Origin: Gorsachius magnificus
Lineage: Eukaryota > Chordata > Aves > Pelecaniformes > Ardeidae
NCBI GenBank assembly: GCA_034008185.1
Contig: CM067084.1
Coordinates: forward strand, 45,335,099 to 45,399,098
Direction of reading: 5' to 3'
DNA: 64,000 nt
Within the stretch, counting starts at the first letter, position 1. Each line of letters starts with the position of its first letter. The position numbers and the translations under genes are program-made. Positions 63,485 through 64,000 of this stretch are shown piece by piece. The notes under the pieces were generated by a model. That model saw nothing but the letters and a program-made list of their open reading frames with translations. It searched no databases and was not told where the DNA came from.

Positions 63485-64000
63485 GCTACCAGTAACGTAC
63501 AGGTAGATGTTCTCCTGGAAATCTGTTCCTCAGCATTTATATACTACTTTACTGTGTGTAAATTAAAAAACAAAACAAAACCAACCAAATGCAAAAAATC
63601 TAGCATAATGTCCAGAAGGGTTATTTTTCATTGTGTTGTGTAATGTTTTATTTTTCCTTGTTTCCACTGCAGCTAGATGATATTTAAGTGGCATTTGAGA
63701 TGAAAAAATTAGGAGATGGGGAAAATGGCAAGAACAACTTCAGTGGAAATCTTTTCAGTTTGCTGGCAATCTTTTGGTAGTGTTAGCATAAGGAGGGGGC
63801 TGCTTTTTTGTGTTTTCTCTGTTTTGAGACTTCTAATAGAAAGGGATATAATATTGTTGTACGGTAGTGATGCAACTGGAAGAGTTATGATTGTAAGTTT
63901 TTTTCTGACCTGCTAAGTATTTTTTTTTTTTACTCTAGAGCTGCAGTATGCAGAAATTGCTTCCCATTCTCTTAGTTTTGCAGTAACCTAGACAGGTTCA

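Larger units (their letters stand above)
61198..64000. other. A+T-rich non-coding stretch, no recognisable gene
   Basis: This contains a duplicated palindromic motif at 61,978-62,035 and a short direct repeat at 63,450-63,484. A 135-codon ORF (62,778-63,185) has a hydrophobic Cys/Phe-rich middle encoded by T-rich sequence and is judged a chance ORF. Its last part is examined as a possible terminal exon in the findings. No transposon or RNA gene is recognised. Confidence 0.65.

Noticed and set aside
1..64000. tRNA, rRNA, CRISPR or bacterial operon features
   Set aside because: No tRNA A/B-box pair with cloverleaf folding, no rRNA-like sequence, no regularly spaced repeats and no packed ORFs were seen.

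Overview
The window looks like vertebrate nuclear DNA, almost certainly from a bird. It is strongly A+T-rich and dotted with poly-A/poly-T tracts. It shows no bacterial-style gene packing, and no open reading frame resembles a complete cellular protein. The diagnosis rests on the repeats: a 5'-truncated CR1 LINE with the CATAGAAT octamer tail, and solo LTRs of a widespread avian endogenous-retrovirus group. I do not recognise a host gene, so the window is either intergenic (a gene-desert type stretch) or lies within a very long intron.

Layout. Bases 1-17,130 are A+T-rich unique sequence with homopolymer runs, a few perfect inverted repeats and some exon-like segments. Bases 17,200-17,490 form a conspicuous G+C-rich block of unknown origin. 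Bases 17,500-39,957 are again A+T-rich, with the longest homopolymer of the window (A22 at 22,119), several hairpins, a short telomere-like GGGTTT run and a possible regulatory cluster near 34.8 kb. A solo LTR lies at 39,963-40,518 with a perfect 5-bp target duplication. A CR1 3' fragment lies at 42,904-43,650. A decayed relative of the LTR is at 53,153-53,350, and a second, structurally different solo LTR is at 60,598-61,192. The CR1 and all three LTR pieces have their sense strand on the minus strand.

The only protein-coding sequence I can assign with confidence is the C-terminal part of the CR1 reverse-transcriptase protein, open through the whole surviving fragment (about 219 codons). The other short ORFs behave like chance ORFs. 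Several short segments combine a good splice acceptor, an open frame and sometimes a donor. They are listed as candidate or pseudo-exons to test, because in 64 kb such combinations are expected by chance. I found no RNA gene, CRISPR array, operon or clearly new biological system. The most interesting items are the mosaic structure of the two LTR subfamilies with their shared C/G-rich stem, and the candidate exons around 5.1, 8.2, 15.9, 34.0 and 42.1 kb.
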